Part shown: one piece after another, positions 15,847 to 23,547 of the stretch
How positions within the stretch are numbered: the first letter of the stretch is position 1
Layout of the letters: each line of letters opens with the position of its first letter
Assembly: GCA_004138175.2 (NCBI GenBank)
Contig: RYFE02000006.1
Location: 156,543 to 220,542, forward strand
DNA: 64,000 nucleotides
Direction: 5' to 3'
Origin: Chloroflexales bacterium ZM16-3
GTDB lineage: Bacteria > Chloroflexota > Chloroflexia > Chloroflexales > Chloroflexaceae
Notes under the pieces: model-generated
The model's input: the letters and a program-made list of their open reading frames with translations, nothing else
Database searches by the model: none
What the model was told of the DNA's origin: nothing
Made by a program: the position numbers and the translations under genes

Positions 15847-15960
15847 GCAATAGAGCATAAGTAACGCTGTCACCCTGAGCGAAGCGAAGGGTCCCGGCCG
15901 GGATTCTTCGCTTCGCTCAGAATGACAGGACGCCTCACAGCGTTACTTCTGCGGTATTGC
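15847..15960. repeat. 114-bp palindromic element, copy 2 (inverted)
   Basis: Exact reverse complement of 5702-5815. It interrupts an AAAAGGT heptamer array: AAAGGTAAAAGG precedes it and GTAAAAGGTAAAAGG follows. It lies between the two ABC exporter genes. Confidence 0.95.
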
Positions 15961-16003
15961 GTAAAAGGTAAAAGGTAACCGGAGGCCTTTTACCTTTTAC
16001 CTT
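15961..16003. repeat. Facing AAAAGGT / ACCTTTT heptamers before the second ABC gene
   Basis: GTAAAAGGTAAAAGGTAA (from 15961) faces CCTTTTACCTTTTACCTT (to about 16003), forming a hairpin directly upstream of the ribosome-binding site GAAGGAGG of the gene at 16021. Confidence 0.85.
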
Positions 16004-16020
16004 CCTCCGAAGGAGGCACT

Positions 16021-17808
16021 ATGTCCCGAGGATTCGAGGACGACGAGATACTGGGGAAGGCGTACGACGGTCGCCTGGTGCGTCGGCTGGTGGTGTTTGT
16101 GGCACCCTACTGGCGGCGCTTGTCCGTCGCCGTGACCCTGCTGATCGGCGCGGCCCTGACTGAACTGGCCCCGCCCCTGCTCGTCCAGCGGGCGATCGAC
16201 GGGCCGATCGCCGCCCGGCAGCTCGATGGGCTGTGGCCGATCTTCGCGATCTACGCGGGCGTGCTGGCCTCCAACTTCGCCCTGCGCTACAGCCATAACT
16301 ACATCATCAACAGCGTCGGCCAGCAGGTGATGCAGGACATGCGCACGGCGATCTTTCGCCATATCCAGCGTATGAGCCTGAGCTTCTTCGACCGCAACCC
16401 GGTGGGCCGCCTGCTCACCCGGATCACCAACGATGTGGACGCCCTGAATGAGTTCCTCACCCAGGGGCTTGTGCTCATCCTAGCCGACATGGTCACGCTG
16501 ATCGGGATCATCTCGGTGATGCTGGCGCTGAACTGGCGGCTGGCCCTGATCAGCATGGCCACGCTGCCGGTGCTGACGCTGATCGTCTCGATCTACCAGC
16601 GCTATATGCGCACCACCTACCGGGCGGTGCGGCAGCGCCTGGCGATGATCAACGCCTACCTGAACGAGCAGATCGGCGGGGTGCTGGTGACGCAGCTGTT
16701 CACCCGCGAGGCGCGCAGCCAGGCTCACTTCGCCGACCTGAGCGAGGCGTACCTGCGGGCGAACGTGCGCTCGGTGCTGATCTTCGCCCTATTCATCCCG
16801 GCGGTGGGCCTGATGGCGGCGATCGGCACGGCGGCGGTGCTCTATGGCGGCGGGCAGGGCGTGCTGGCGGGCTGGGCATCGCTGGGCATGCTGGCGGCCT
16901 TTGTGCAGTACACCGAGCGGGCCTTCCAGCCTATTCGCAACCTGGCCGAGCGCTACACCATCCTCCAGGCGGCCATGGCCTCGGCCGAGCGGATCTTTGG
17001 GGTGCTGGACACGCCCGAGGATGTGCGCGACCCCGAGACCCCCGCGATCCTGCCGAGCCCGGTGCGCGGCGAGATCGAGTTCCGCGATGTGGTCTTCGGC
17101 TACAACCCGGACGAGCCGGTGCTGAAGGGTATCAACATCCATATCCCGGTCGGCCAGTCGGTGGCGATCGTCGGGGCAACCGGGGCCGGTAAGAGCTCGA
17201 CGGTGGGCCTGCTGGCCCGCTTCTACGATGTGCAGCAGGGGGGGATCTACCTGGACGGGGTGGATATCCGTACACTGGCCCAGCGTGAGCTGCGCCGCCA
17301 CGTGGCCGCCGTGCCGCAGGACCCGGTCTGCTTCTCGGGGACGATAGCGAGCAACATCCGGCTGCACAGCGAGGAGATTAGCGATGAGCGCATGCGCTGG
17401 GCCGCCGAGCTGGTGAACGCGGCGGTGTTCATCGAGCGCATGCCGGGCAGCTATGATCACGAGGTGCGCGAGCGCGGCTCAAACCTGTCGATCGGCCAGC
17501 GCCAGCTGATCGCCTTCGCCCGCGCCCTAGCCTTCAACCCCGAGGTGCTGCTCATCCTCGACGAGGCCACCAGCAGCGTGGACACGGCCACCGAGGCGCT
17601 CATCCAGGACGCCCTGGTGCGTATGCTGAAGGGCCGGACAAGTATTGTGATCGCCCACCGCCTGAGCACGATCCGCCATGTCAACAGGATCATCGTGCTG
17701 GATCATGGCAAGGTAGTGGAGGACGGCAGCCACGAGGAGCTGCTGGCGCAGGGCGGGTTCTACCATCGGTTGTACCACCTCCAGTTTGCCGAGCAGGTAT
17801 CACGATAG
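16021..17808 (+). CDS. ABC exporter half-transporter, catalytic-Glu subunit
   Basis: 595 residues: six membrane helices (about 25-320) and an ATPase domain (about 345-595). Walker A GATGAGKSS, signature NLSIGQRQ (non-canonical at the third residue), Walker B LLILDEATSSVDT with the catalytic Glu, then the H-loop in SIVIAHRLSTI. Together with the previous gene it should form a heterodimeric exporter in which one ATP site is degenerate. The start at 16021 is fixed by GAAGGAGG seven bases upstream. The 184-bp intergenic stretch is made of repeats, so co-transcription is likely but would have to read through strong hairpins. Confidence 0.9.
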   Translation: MSRGFEDDEILGKAYDGRLVRRLVVFVAPYWRRLSVAVTLLIGAALTELAPPLLVQRAIDGPIAARQLDGLWPIFAIYAGVLASNFALRYSHNYIINSVGQQVMQDMRTAIFRHIQRMSLSFFDRNPVGRLLTRITNDVDALNEFLTQGLVLILADMVTLIGIISVMLALNWRLALISMATLPVLTLIVSIYQRYMRTTYRAVRQRLAMINAYLNEQIGGVLVTQLFTREARSQAHFADLSEAYLRANVRSVLIFALFIPAVGLMAAIGTAAVLYGGGQGVLAGWASLGMLAAFVQYTERAFQPIRNLAERYTILQAAMASAERIFGVLDTPEDVRDPETPAILPSPVRGEIEFRDVVFGYNPDEPVLKGINIHIPVGQSVAIVGATGAGKSSTVGLLARFYDVQQGGIYLDGVDIRTLAQRELRRHVAAVPQDPVCFSGTIASNIRLHSEEISDERMRWAAELVNAAVFIERMPGSYDHEVRERGSNLSIGQRQLIAFARALAFNPEVLLILDEATSSVDTATEALIQDALVRMLKGRTSIVIAHRLSTIRHVNRIIVLDHGKVVEDGSHEELLAQGGFYHRLYHLQFAEQVSR

Positions 17809-17814
17809 GCGCGG

Positions 17815-17960
17815 ACTGCGGTCGCTGGCGGCTGAAGCCGCGTCACGGGGGCCTGTGGCCAGCCGCCCGCCTGCGCGGGCGGTTCCGGCGTCGGCGCAGG
17901 CCGACGCCCGGCGCAACGCGCCCCGTCGGCGCGACTTCCAGTCGCCAGCCGGGGGACGCG
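17815..17960. repeat. Cluster of short GC hairpins between ABC exporter and phosphatase genes
   Basis: Successive small inverted repeats are visible: GCGGC-TGAA-GCCGC, CGCCCGC..GCGGGCG, GCGTCGGC..GCCGACGC. No gene is seen. It may terminate the exporter transcript or be repeat debris similar to 61121-61277. Confidence 0.5.
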
Positions 17961-17967
17961 AATCAGG

Positions 17968-17996
17968 TTGAGCATGGGCCTGATCTCGGGTATGAT
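17968..17996 (+). promoter_or_regulatory. Promoter giving a leaderless phosphatase mRNA
   Basis: TTGAGC (17968-17973), 17 bp, TATGAT (17991-17996), with the ATG only six bases after the -10 box (18003). Transcription would begin at or next to the start codon. Confidence 0.65.
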
Positions 17997-18002
17997 CTGT
18001 GC

Positions 18003-19085
18003 ATGAACAATGACCTCACTGATGCCACGCGTCTTGACCGGCTGATCGCAGAGATTCTGGGCGGGCGGATGAGCCGTCGCGAGCTGATCCGGCGCGGGCT
18101 TGCGCTGGGTCTGGGGCTTCCGGCGATCACGGCGGCGCTTTCCGCCTGCGGCGTTGCGCCACAGGCCGATTCCGTCTCGCCCTGGCGGCCGACCGCCCCG
18201 CCCGGCCCCTCGCCCACCCCCCCGCTGTCGGCCTCGTTTGAGCTGGCCACGCCCACAGACACACCCGTCATCTCGCCCACAGACACACCTGTGCCGCCCC
18301 CAGTCACCCGCTTCGCGGTGATCGGCGACTACGGTATGGATGGGGAGCAGGAGGGGGATGTGGCCGAGCTCGTGGCCGGCTGGTCGCCCGAGTTTGTCAT
18401 CACGACGGGCGATAATAACTACCCAAACGGCAGCGCGGACACGATCGACGCGAATATCGGCCAGTACTACCACGCCTACATCGCACCCTACACTGGCACC
18501 TATGGCGAGGGCGGCACCGAGAACCGCTTCTTCCCCGTGCTGGGCAACCATGACTGGGTGGTGGGCTACCCGGAGCCCTACCTGAGCTACTTCAGCCTGC
18601 CGGGGAATGGCCGCTACTACCAGATCGCCCGTAGCCCGCTGGAGTTCTTTATGCTCGACAGCATGCCCGACGAGCCGGACGGCACTTCGCCGGACTCGAC
18701 CCAGGGCCAGTGGCTCCAGGCCGGGCTGGCCGCCTCCACGGCACCCTGGAAGGTCGTGGGGTTTCACCACCCGCCCTTCTCCTCGGGCTACCACGGCTCG
18801 TCGGGCTGGATGCAGTGGCCCTTCGCCGACTGGGGCGCGCAGATGGTGCTCTCCGGCCACGAGCACAGCTACGAGCGGATCGTGCGCGATGGCATCACCT
18901 ATGTGGTGAACGGGCTGGGCGGGGCCGAGCGCTATATGCCCGGCCTCCACGCCGTCGATGGCAGCCAGGTCTTCTACAATACCCAACACGGCGCGATGCT
19001 GGTGGAGGCAGATGCGGCGCACATGCGGATACGGTTCATGGCGCACACCGGCGAGCTGGCAGATGATGCAACACTGAGGCACTGA
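18003..19085 (+). CDS. Calcineurin-like metallophosphoesterase lipoprotein
   Basis: 360 residues. After a cytoplasmic N-terminus, residues about 22-50 carry SRRELIRRG, a hydrophobic stretch and the lipobox ALSAC, resembling a Tat-type lipoprotein signal. A Pro/Thr linker (about 60-100) leads to the catalytic domain with the metal-binding set VIGDYGMDG, TTGDNNYPNG, VLGNHDW, FHHPPFSS and GHEHSYER, as in acid phosphatases and alkaline phosphatase D-like enzymes. It probably hydrolyses phosphate esters outside the membrane; the substrate is unknown. The start agrees with the leaderless promoter. The last codons and TGA stop (LRH-stop) are formed by the CTGAGGCA octamer array. Confidence 0.85.
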   Translation: MNNDLTDATRLDRLIAEILGGRMSRRELIRRGLALGLGLPAITAALSACGVAPQADSVSPWRPTAPPGPSPTPPLSASFELATPTDTPVISPTDTPVPPPVTRFAVIGDYGMDGEQEGDVAELVAGWSPEFVITTGDNNYPNGSADTIDANIGQYYHAYIAPYTGTYGEGGTENRFFPVLGNHDWVVGYPEPYLSYFSLPGNGRYYQIARSPLEFFMLDSMPDEPDGTSPDSTQGQWLQAGLAASTAPWKVVGFHHPPFSSGYHGSSGWMQWPFADWGAQMVLSGHEHSYERIVRDGITYVVNGLGGAERYMPGLHAVDGSQVFYNTQHGAMLVEADAAHMRIRFMAHTGELADDATLRH

Positions 19086-19126
19086 GGCACTGAGGCACTG
19101 AGGCACTGAGGCACTGAGACACTGAA
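19073..19126. repeat. CTGAGGCA octamer array
   Basis: About six to seven copies, the last with a variant base. Same unit as 8942-9068. It overlaps the 3' end of the phosphatase gene. Confidence 0.95.
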
Positions 19127-19236
19127 CCGGCGTTTATGTTGATAAACTCCTGACAGCCGCAGGCGGCCGCTCTAGACATGGCCTCGTGCCCGTGCTATAG
19201 TCCAGGGTGCCAAGGGGAGGTGAAGCGTAAAGGATA

Positions 19237-20580
19237 ATGGTGCGTTTTACGATGGTTATCCCTTTTCTGATCATAGTCAGCGGGCGCGGGGTGGGCGGGG
19301 CCTACGGGCTGCGTGCACAGGCGGCGGGCCGCAGCGCCGAGGCGGCTCTGGAGGTGCCGGCGGGCTCGGGCGACCTGGAGGTCGACGGGGCGGCGCTGGG
19401 GCGGGCGGTGTTTGTGCCGGCGGTGCGCCAGATGCTGCTGGACGTGGCGCGCGGCGCGGATGAGGCCGGGGCGCGCATCCAGATCCAGCTGCGGGTGGCC
19501 CCGGAGCTGACCGGGCTGCCTTGGGAGTGGCTGAGCCTGGGATCGCAGACGCTCTGGCAGCCAGCGATGCGTGAGGACTACGCGCTGGTGCGGGTGGGCC
19601 AGGCGGTGCGCCCGCCGCCGCCGCTGCCGGTTGCCGCACCGCTGCGCCTGCTGATCGCGGCTGCGCCGGGCTGCTCCGCCGCCGCCGACGCTCTGGGCGC
19701 GGCCCTGCTCGGCGAGGTGCGCGCCCGGCGGCTGATCGTCGACCGGCTGCGCGACGCTGACCCGGTGGGCCTGGCGGAGGCGCTGGACGAGGAGCCATGC
19801 CACCTGCTGCACCTGATTGCCCCGGCGACGCCTGGCCTGTCCAGCGGGCCGGCGCGGGCGTCCTTGCCCAGGCTGCGCCTCGGTCGCAATATCGACCCGC
19901 CGGCCCTGGCGCGGCTGATCGGGGATCACCCCGAGTTGCGCATGGTGGCGCTGGCGGACGACGAACCAGAGTCGGTGGGGGCGCTGGCCGCGCTGGCTGT
20001 GGCGCTGCACGAGGGTTCTGGCCTGGCGACGTTGGCTCTGGGCGCGCTCGATGGCGCGTCTGCGGCCGACTTCTGCGCGACCTGCTACGGGGCGCTGGCC
20101 TCGGGTGAGCCGGTTGACCTGGCGGCGACGCTGGGCCGGGCGCGGCTGGCTGAGGCAGGCGGCCCCTGGGGCGCGCCGCAGATCCTTGTGGCGTCGGGGG
20201 GCGAGGCGTTGTTCCGCATCGGCGCGGTCGCATCGGCCCCGCAGCCCGCGCGGCGCGGGCCGCCGCGCCCTGTGACGCGGCGGCCTGAGCGCGGTGATGA
20301 CTCGACTCAGCCGGTGCGACCGATCGCCCGACCGCAGCCGCGCCCGGCGCTGGCAGGTCGGGACGCGCCCTCGCCCCGGCCTGCATGGCTGACCCCGCGC
20401 CTGATCGCGCTAGCTTTGGCCAGCCTCATCCTTGTCCTCATGGTCAGCCAAGTCATGCGACGGCCCGAGGATGTCGCGCCGACGCCGACGCCCGCCCCGA
20501 CGGCCCTGTCCCTGCCCACATCGCCCGGCCTGGCCCCGCCGTCCTTCCCCACCCTGGCCCCGCCGACGCCGACTCGCTGA
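19237..20580 (+). CDS. Membrane-anchored CHAT-like protein, probably catalytically degenerate
   Basis: 447 residues. The N-terminal ~300 resemble a CHAT (caspase-like) domain: PELTGLPWEWLSLG matches the LPWE motif, PCHLLHLIAPATPG sits where the active-site His block normally is, and LRMVALADDEPES replaces the usual VVLNACETG-like Cys block. I see no Cys at that site, so protease activity is doubtful. After a basic Pro/Arg linker (about 330-385) there is one membrane helix (about 391-409) and a Pro/Thr tail. The CHAT domain would be cytoplasmic. The neighbours do not suggest a function. The start at 19237 is tentative; GGGGAGG is about 15 bases upstream. Confidence 0.55.
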   Translation: MVRFTMVIPFLIIVSGRGVGGAYGLRAQAAGRSAEAALEVPAGSGDLEVDGAALGRAVFVPAVRQMLLDVARGADEAGARIQIQLRVAPELTGLPWEWLSLGSQTLWQPAMREDYALVRVGQAVRPPPPLPVAAPLRLLIAAAPGCSAAADALGAALLGEVRARRLIVDRLRDADPVGLAEALDEEPCHLLHLIAPATPGLSSGPARASLPRLRLGRNIDPPALARLIGDHPELRMVALADDEPESVGALAALAVALHEGSGLATLALGALDGASAADFCATCYGALASGEPVDLAATLGRARLAEAGGPWGAPQILVASGGEALFRIGAVASAPQPARRGPPRPVTRRPERGDDSTQPVRPIARPQPRPALAGRDAPSPRPAWLTPRLIALALASLILVLMVSQVMRRPEDVAPTPTPAPTALSLPTSPGLAPPSFPTLAPPTPTR

Positions 20581-20609
20581 AGGACAGCTAGGGCAACGCC
20601 CTCAAACCT

Positions 20610-20662
20610 GCGCGTGGTGAGCGTATGGGAGAGCAAAGCTCTCCCATACGCTCACCACGCGC
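20610..20662. terminator. 25-bp-arm hairpin after the CHAT-like gene
   Basis: Perfect arms 20610-20634 and 20638-20662 around AAA. It lies between convergent genes together with a second hairpin at 20691-20741 and may terminate both, although there is no long T-run. Confidence 0.65.
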
Positions 20663-20690
20663 GTTGTTGTTGCTGGCAACAAACCCTGCT

Positions 20691-20741
20691 GTTATGATGC
20701 AGAAAGATGCCAGCTTCGCTGGCATCTTTCTGCATCATAAC
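20691..20741. repeat. 24-bp-arm perfect palindrome with TTC loop
   Basis: Arms 20691-20714 and 20718-20741 around TTC. It shares the GCTTCGC centre with 4631-4679, 5665-5691 and 5819-5863. It lies 24 bp beyond the stop of the S51-CysS-like gene. Confidence 0.9.
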
Positions 20742-20764
20742 AAGGAACTCCCAAACCCCCGCCG

Positions 20765-21814
20765 TCAGGCGGGCTCCACCACCGGGCCTTGTGGCGTATC
20801 CTTCACCTGCCAGCCGGCGGCGGCGATCTGGTCACGCAGCCTATCGGCGTCGGCCCAGTCGCGGCGGGCGCGGGCACCCTGGCGCTCCTCAACCAGGCTC
20901 AGCACCTCGGCAGGCGCTTCCGGCTTCGTCGGCTCCTCGCGCGGCCTGCTCTCCGTCTCCGCCCAGACCTCGGGCGCGATACCCTCGCGCAGATCGATCA
21001 TCTGGAACGGCCCAAGCTCGCCCAGGGCGAAACGCTCCTTACGCGGGTAGTGCCGCGCGGCCCCGTCGCGCACAATCGTCACCCCGCCGCGCCCCAGCAC
21101 CTCGGCCCGGCCCCCGGCCAGGTCGAGCACCAGCCCGGTGTGCTCATCAACGCCGACCACCGTCTGCCCCGCCGGGAGCATGGCCAGCAGCCGCTCGTAG
21201 CGGGCCTGGCCCATATAGCAATGGCTGGTGTCCAGCTCGGCCCCGCCCTCGGCGTTGTTCCAGTGCGGCACAAACACGATCGACAGCCCGTAGGGGGCCA
21301 ACAGGTTCAGCCCGGGCTGCCAGTGCAGATCCGCGCCGACCTTGTAGATCTCATAGACCGGCAGGGCCAGCGCGCCCACGGCGATGGTGGCCGCGCTAGC
21401 CGTCACCACGGCGGCACCCCGGCGGTGGCGGGCCTGTAGGCGTCGCCAGGCCAGGCTGCCCGCCAGTTGGCGCGCGGCGTAGGTCGGGCTGCCCGGCCCG
21501 AGGAAGATCAGGTCAGAATGCAGCATCGCCTCAGTGGTGGCCGGGTCGTCGGGGCTGTGGGCCGTGTCGTGGGCGCGGGCCGGCAGCAGGGCGATCTCAG
21601 GCCGCAGATTCTGCAGCCGCACGCCCAGGAACTCGGCCACCTTGCCGGCCACTCGCTCAGAGTTGGGCTGGAATCCGGCCGGCGTCTCCAGAATCGACAC
21701 CTGGAGCGGCGCCTCTGCCCGCGCGGTGAGCCGGTCGTACACAACGCCGCTGCTCGGGGCCGTCTCGCCCGATCCGAGCAGCGCGATCATGCCCGGCCCT
21801 TCCGTTATGGTCAT
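20765..21814 (-). CDS. Peptidase S51-like (class I glutamine amidotransferase fold) protein with CysS-type C-terminal tail
   Basis: 349 residues. Residues 1-295 have the cyanophycinase/S51-like pattern: IALLGSGETAP at the start, DLIFLGPGSPTYAARQL, then a nucleophile-elbow-like region TASAATIAVG (not the canonical GxSxG) and a His/Glu-bearing VDEHTGLVLD. Residues about 300-349 (EVLSLVEERQGARARRDWA and DQIAAAGWQVKDTPQGPV) closely resemble the extreme C-terminus of cysteinyl-tRNA synthetase. There is no tRNA synthetase catalytic core. The function is unknown. A second S51-type gene is divergent next door. The start at 21814 has AGGAG upstream. Confidence 0.65.
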   Translation of the reverse strand: MTITEGPGMIALLGSGETAPSSGVVYDRLTARAEAPLQVSILETPAGFQPNSERVAGKVAEFLGVRLQNLRPEIALLPARAHDTAHSPDDPATTEAMLHSDLIFLGPGSPTYAARQLAGSLAWRRLQARHRRGAAVVTASAATIAVGALALPVYEIYKVGADLHWQPGLNLLAPYGLSIVFVPHWNNAEGGAELDTSHCYMGQARYERLLAMLPAGQTVVGVDEHTGLVLDLAGGRAEVLGRGGVTIVRDGAARHYPRKERFALGELGPFQMIDLREGIAPEVWAETESRPREEPTKPEAPAEVLSLVEERQGARARRDWADADRLRDQIAAAGWQVKDTPQGPVVEPA

Positions 21815-21902
21815 GGGGTTCTCCTAAGGGTTGCTGAACCATGTGCAGCGCACCTTTTTATGATACAACAGGTAGCACGAGGGGACAGGGGAAAACACTC
21901 AG

Positions 21903-22065
21903 GGCTGTTGCAACGTCACCCTCCGACCCTCACCCCCAGCCCCTCTCCCTCAAGGGGAGAGGGGAGTATAGCGCTTCCTAGCGAGGAATACCCCCCCTCT
22001 CCCGCTCAGGGAGAGGGGGCTGGGGGGTGAGGGCTGCCCGGCGATCAAACGACTTTGCAACAGCC
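21903..22065. repeat. 163-bp inverted-repeat element, TTGCAACGTC family
   Basis: Ends GGCTGTTGCAACGTC (21903-21917) and its complement with one mismatch (22051-22065); further inward CCCTCACCCCCAGCCCCTCT faces its complement. It occupies the divergent gap between the two S51-type genes, and its right end overlaps the -35 box of the gene at 22126. Confidence 0.85.
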
Positions 22066-22083
22066 ATGGGGAACCACTATGAT
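22055..22083 (+). promoter_or_regulatory. Predicted promoter of the S51 peptidase gene
   Basis: TTGCAA (22055-22060), 17 bp, TATGAT (22078-22083). The -35 box is the end of the inverted-repeat element. It favours the GTG start at 22126 over the ATG at 22066, which would precede the transcript start. Confidence 0.55.
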
Positions 22084-22125
22084 ACAGGCAGTGCATACGC
22101 ACAACCACATGCGCCAGGCGGCCTC

Positions 22126-22824
22126 GTGAGCGGCGGGGCGATCATCCTGGCCGGCGGGGCCGAGTTCGGCGGCGACATGGATCAGGCCGACCGGCGGGCG
22201 ATCCAGCTGGCAGGCGGCCCCGCCGCCCCCGTGCGCATCATCCCCGCCGCCGCCGCGCCCGACCACAACGACAAGCGGGCCGGCGCGAACGGCGTCCGCT
22301 GGTTCAAGCGCCTCGGCTGCGCCGACGTGGCCGCCGTGCCCCTGACCGACGCCCGCAGCGCCGCCGACCCATCCGTCGTGGCCGATCTGCGCGCCGCCCG
22401 CCTGATCTACCTGCTCGGCGGCTTCCCCCGCCACCTCGGCGACTCCCTGGCCGACAGCCCAGCCTGGGCGGCGGTGCGCGCGGCCCTAGACGACGGGGCC
22501 GTCGTGGGCGGCAGCAGCGCCGGGGCCATGGTGCTCTGCGGGCGCTACTTCGACCCGGAGCGGGGCGAGCTGCGCGCGGGCCTCGGGCTCGTGCCGGGCA
22601 TCTGCGTGCTGCCGCACCACAACACCTTCGGCGCGCGCTGGGCACCGCGCCTGCTCGCCGAGGAGCCCACGCTCACCCTGCTGGGCATCGACGAGTTTAC
22701 CGCTGTGGTCGCCGAGCAGACAGTAGGCTGGAATACCTGGCGGATCTACGGGCCTAGACTCGTCACCGCATATCGCGGCATGGACACCGAGACCTACGCC
22801 GCTGGTGAGACATTTCGCCTCTGA
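22126..22824 (+). CDS. Peptidase S51 / cyanophycinase-like serine hydrolase
   Basis: 232 residues from a GTG at 22126. GGAIILAGGAEFGGDMD at the start, IYLLGGFPRHLGDSLADS, and the Ser nucleophile elbow VGGSSAGAMVLCGRY are typical of S51 enzymes (cyanophycinase and dipeptidase E relatives); PHHNTFGARW and GIDEFTAVV supply further family residues. It probably cleaves a small peptide or cyanophycin-like polymer, but the substrate is unknown and no cyanophycin synthetase is in the window. An upstream in-frame ATG at 22066 is an alternative start that I consider less likely on promoter grounds. Confidence 0.75.
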   Translation: MSGGAIILAGGAEFGGDMDQADRRAIQLAGGPAAPVRIIPAAAAPDHNDKRAGANGVRWFKRLGCADVAAVPLTDARSAADPSVVADLRAARLIYLLGGFPRHLGDSLADSPAWAAVRAALDDGAVVGGSSAGAMVLCGRYFDPERGELRAGLGLVPGICVLPHHNTFGARWAPRLLAEEPTLTLLGIDEFTAVVAEQTVGWNTWRIYGPRLVTAYRGMDTETYAAGETFRL

Positions 22825-22853
22825 TCACTCCCCGGCGGCACCACATGCGGGAG

Positions 22854-23456
22854 CTAGACCCTCGGCTGCGAGAAGGGGAAGAACGGCGGCTCGTTATCGG
22901 CCAGCCGCAGGTCGATCTCGTAGAGGCCAGAGGTATACTTGCCGCTATAGGGCAGCCCCAGGTGGTGGACAAGCCCAATCATACCGGTGTTATCGGCGTG
23001 GGTGAGCAAGATCATATGGTGGATGCCGTGCGCCAGCCCAACCTGCACCAGCAGGTCAAAGAGCTGCGCCCCAAGCCCGGCGCTCTGGAGGTCATCGCGC
23101 ACAACGATCGACGCCTCGGCGCACATGCCGTCATCGCCGATGCGGCCGTAGCGGGCCACGGCGACCCCCTCCTCGCGCCCGTCCTCCATGGTTGTCGCCA
23201 GCAGGGCCGCCTCGCGCTCGGGGTGGATCGTCGCCAGCCGAACCGTCTCGTGGCGCACCTGCTCGGGGTCAATATTATCAAGGGGCATGAAGAAGCGCCG
23301 CCAGCGTGTCTCCGACGAGAGCCGGTAGAACATGCGCTCAAGCAGCTCGGCATCGTCGGGGCGCATATGGCGCACCTGCACGCTCCGGTCGCCGCGAGCC
23401 TCTAGCGTCACCTTCGCCTGAAGATCTGGCTGGTCTACGCTGCGTTCGTCCACCAT
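22854..23456 (-). CDS. GNAT-family N-acetyltransferase
   Basis: 200 residues. RHMRPDDAELLERMFYRLS and RWRRFFMPLD near residues 29-59 are typical of the GNAT domain of Pat-like protein acetyltransferases; the acetyl-CoA loop reads DDLQSAGLGAQLFD, preceded by the beta-strand EASIVV. It should transfer acetyl from acetyl-CoA to an amine, possibly a protein lysine, by family resemblance only. It is tail-to-tail with the S51 gene (29 bp) and divergent from miaA. Confidence 0.8.
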   Translation of the reverse strand: MVDERSVDQPDLQAKVTLEARGDRSVQVRHMRPDDAELLERMFYRLSSETRWRRFFMPLDNIDPEQVRHETVRLATIHPEREAALLATTMEDGREEGVAVARYGRIGDDGMCAEASIVVRDDLQSAGLGAQLFDLLVQVGLAHGIHHMILLTHADNTGMIGLVHHLGLPYSGKYTSGLYEIDLRLADNEPPFFPFSQPRV

Positions 23457-23547
23457 AATATGCCTCCGCCTGGTGTCGGCGTCGATGCTGACGCCAGAGT
23501 CAGTGTACCATGACGAGGTTACACCGGGCCTGGATCAAGGGATTCTT

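Noticed and set aside
17760..19106. Long minus-strand frame opposite the metallophosphatase
   Set aside because: The plus-strand frame has a lipoprotein signal and all metallophosphatase motifs; the minus frame has none and begins in the octamer array.
22066..22126. ATG at 22066 as start of the S51 peptidase
   Set aside because: The best promoter places transcription after this codon, and the added residues do not resemble the family N-terminus.
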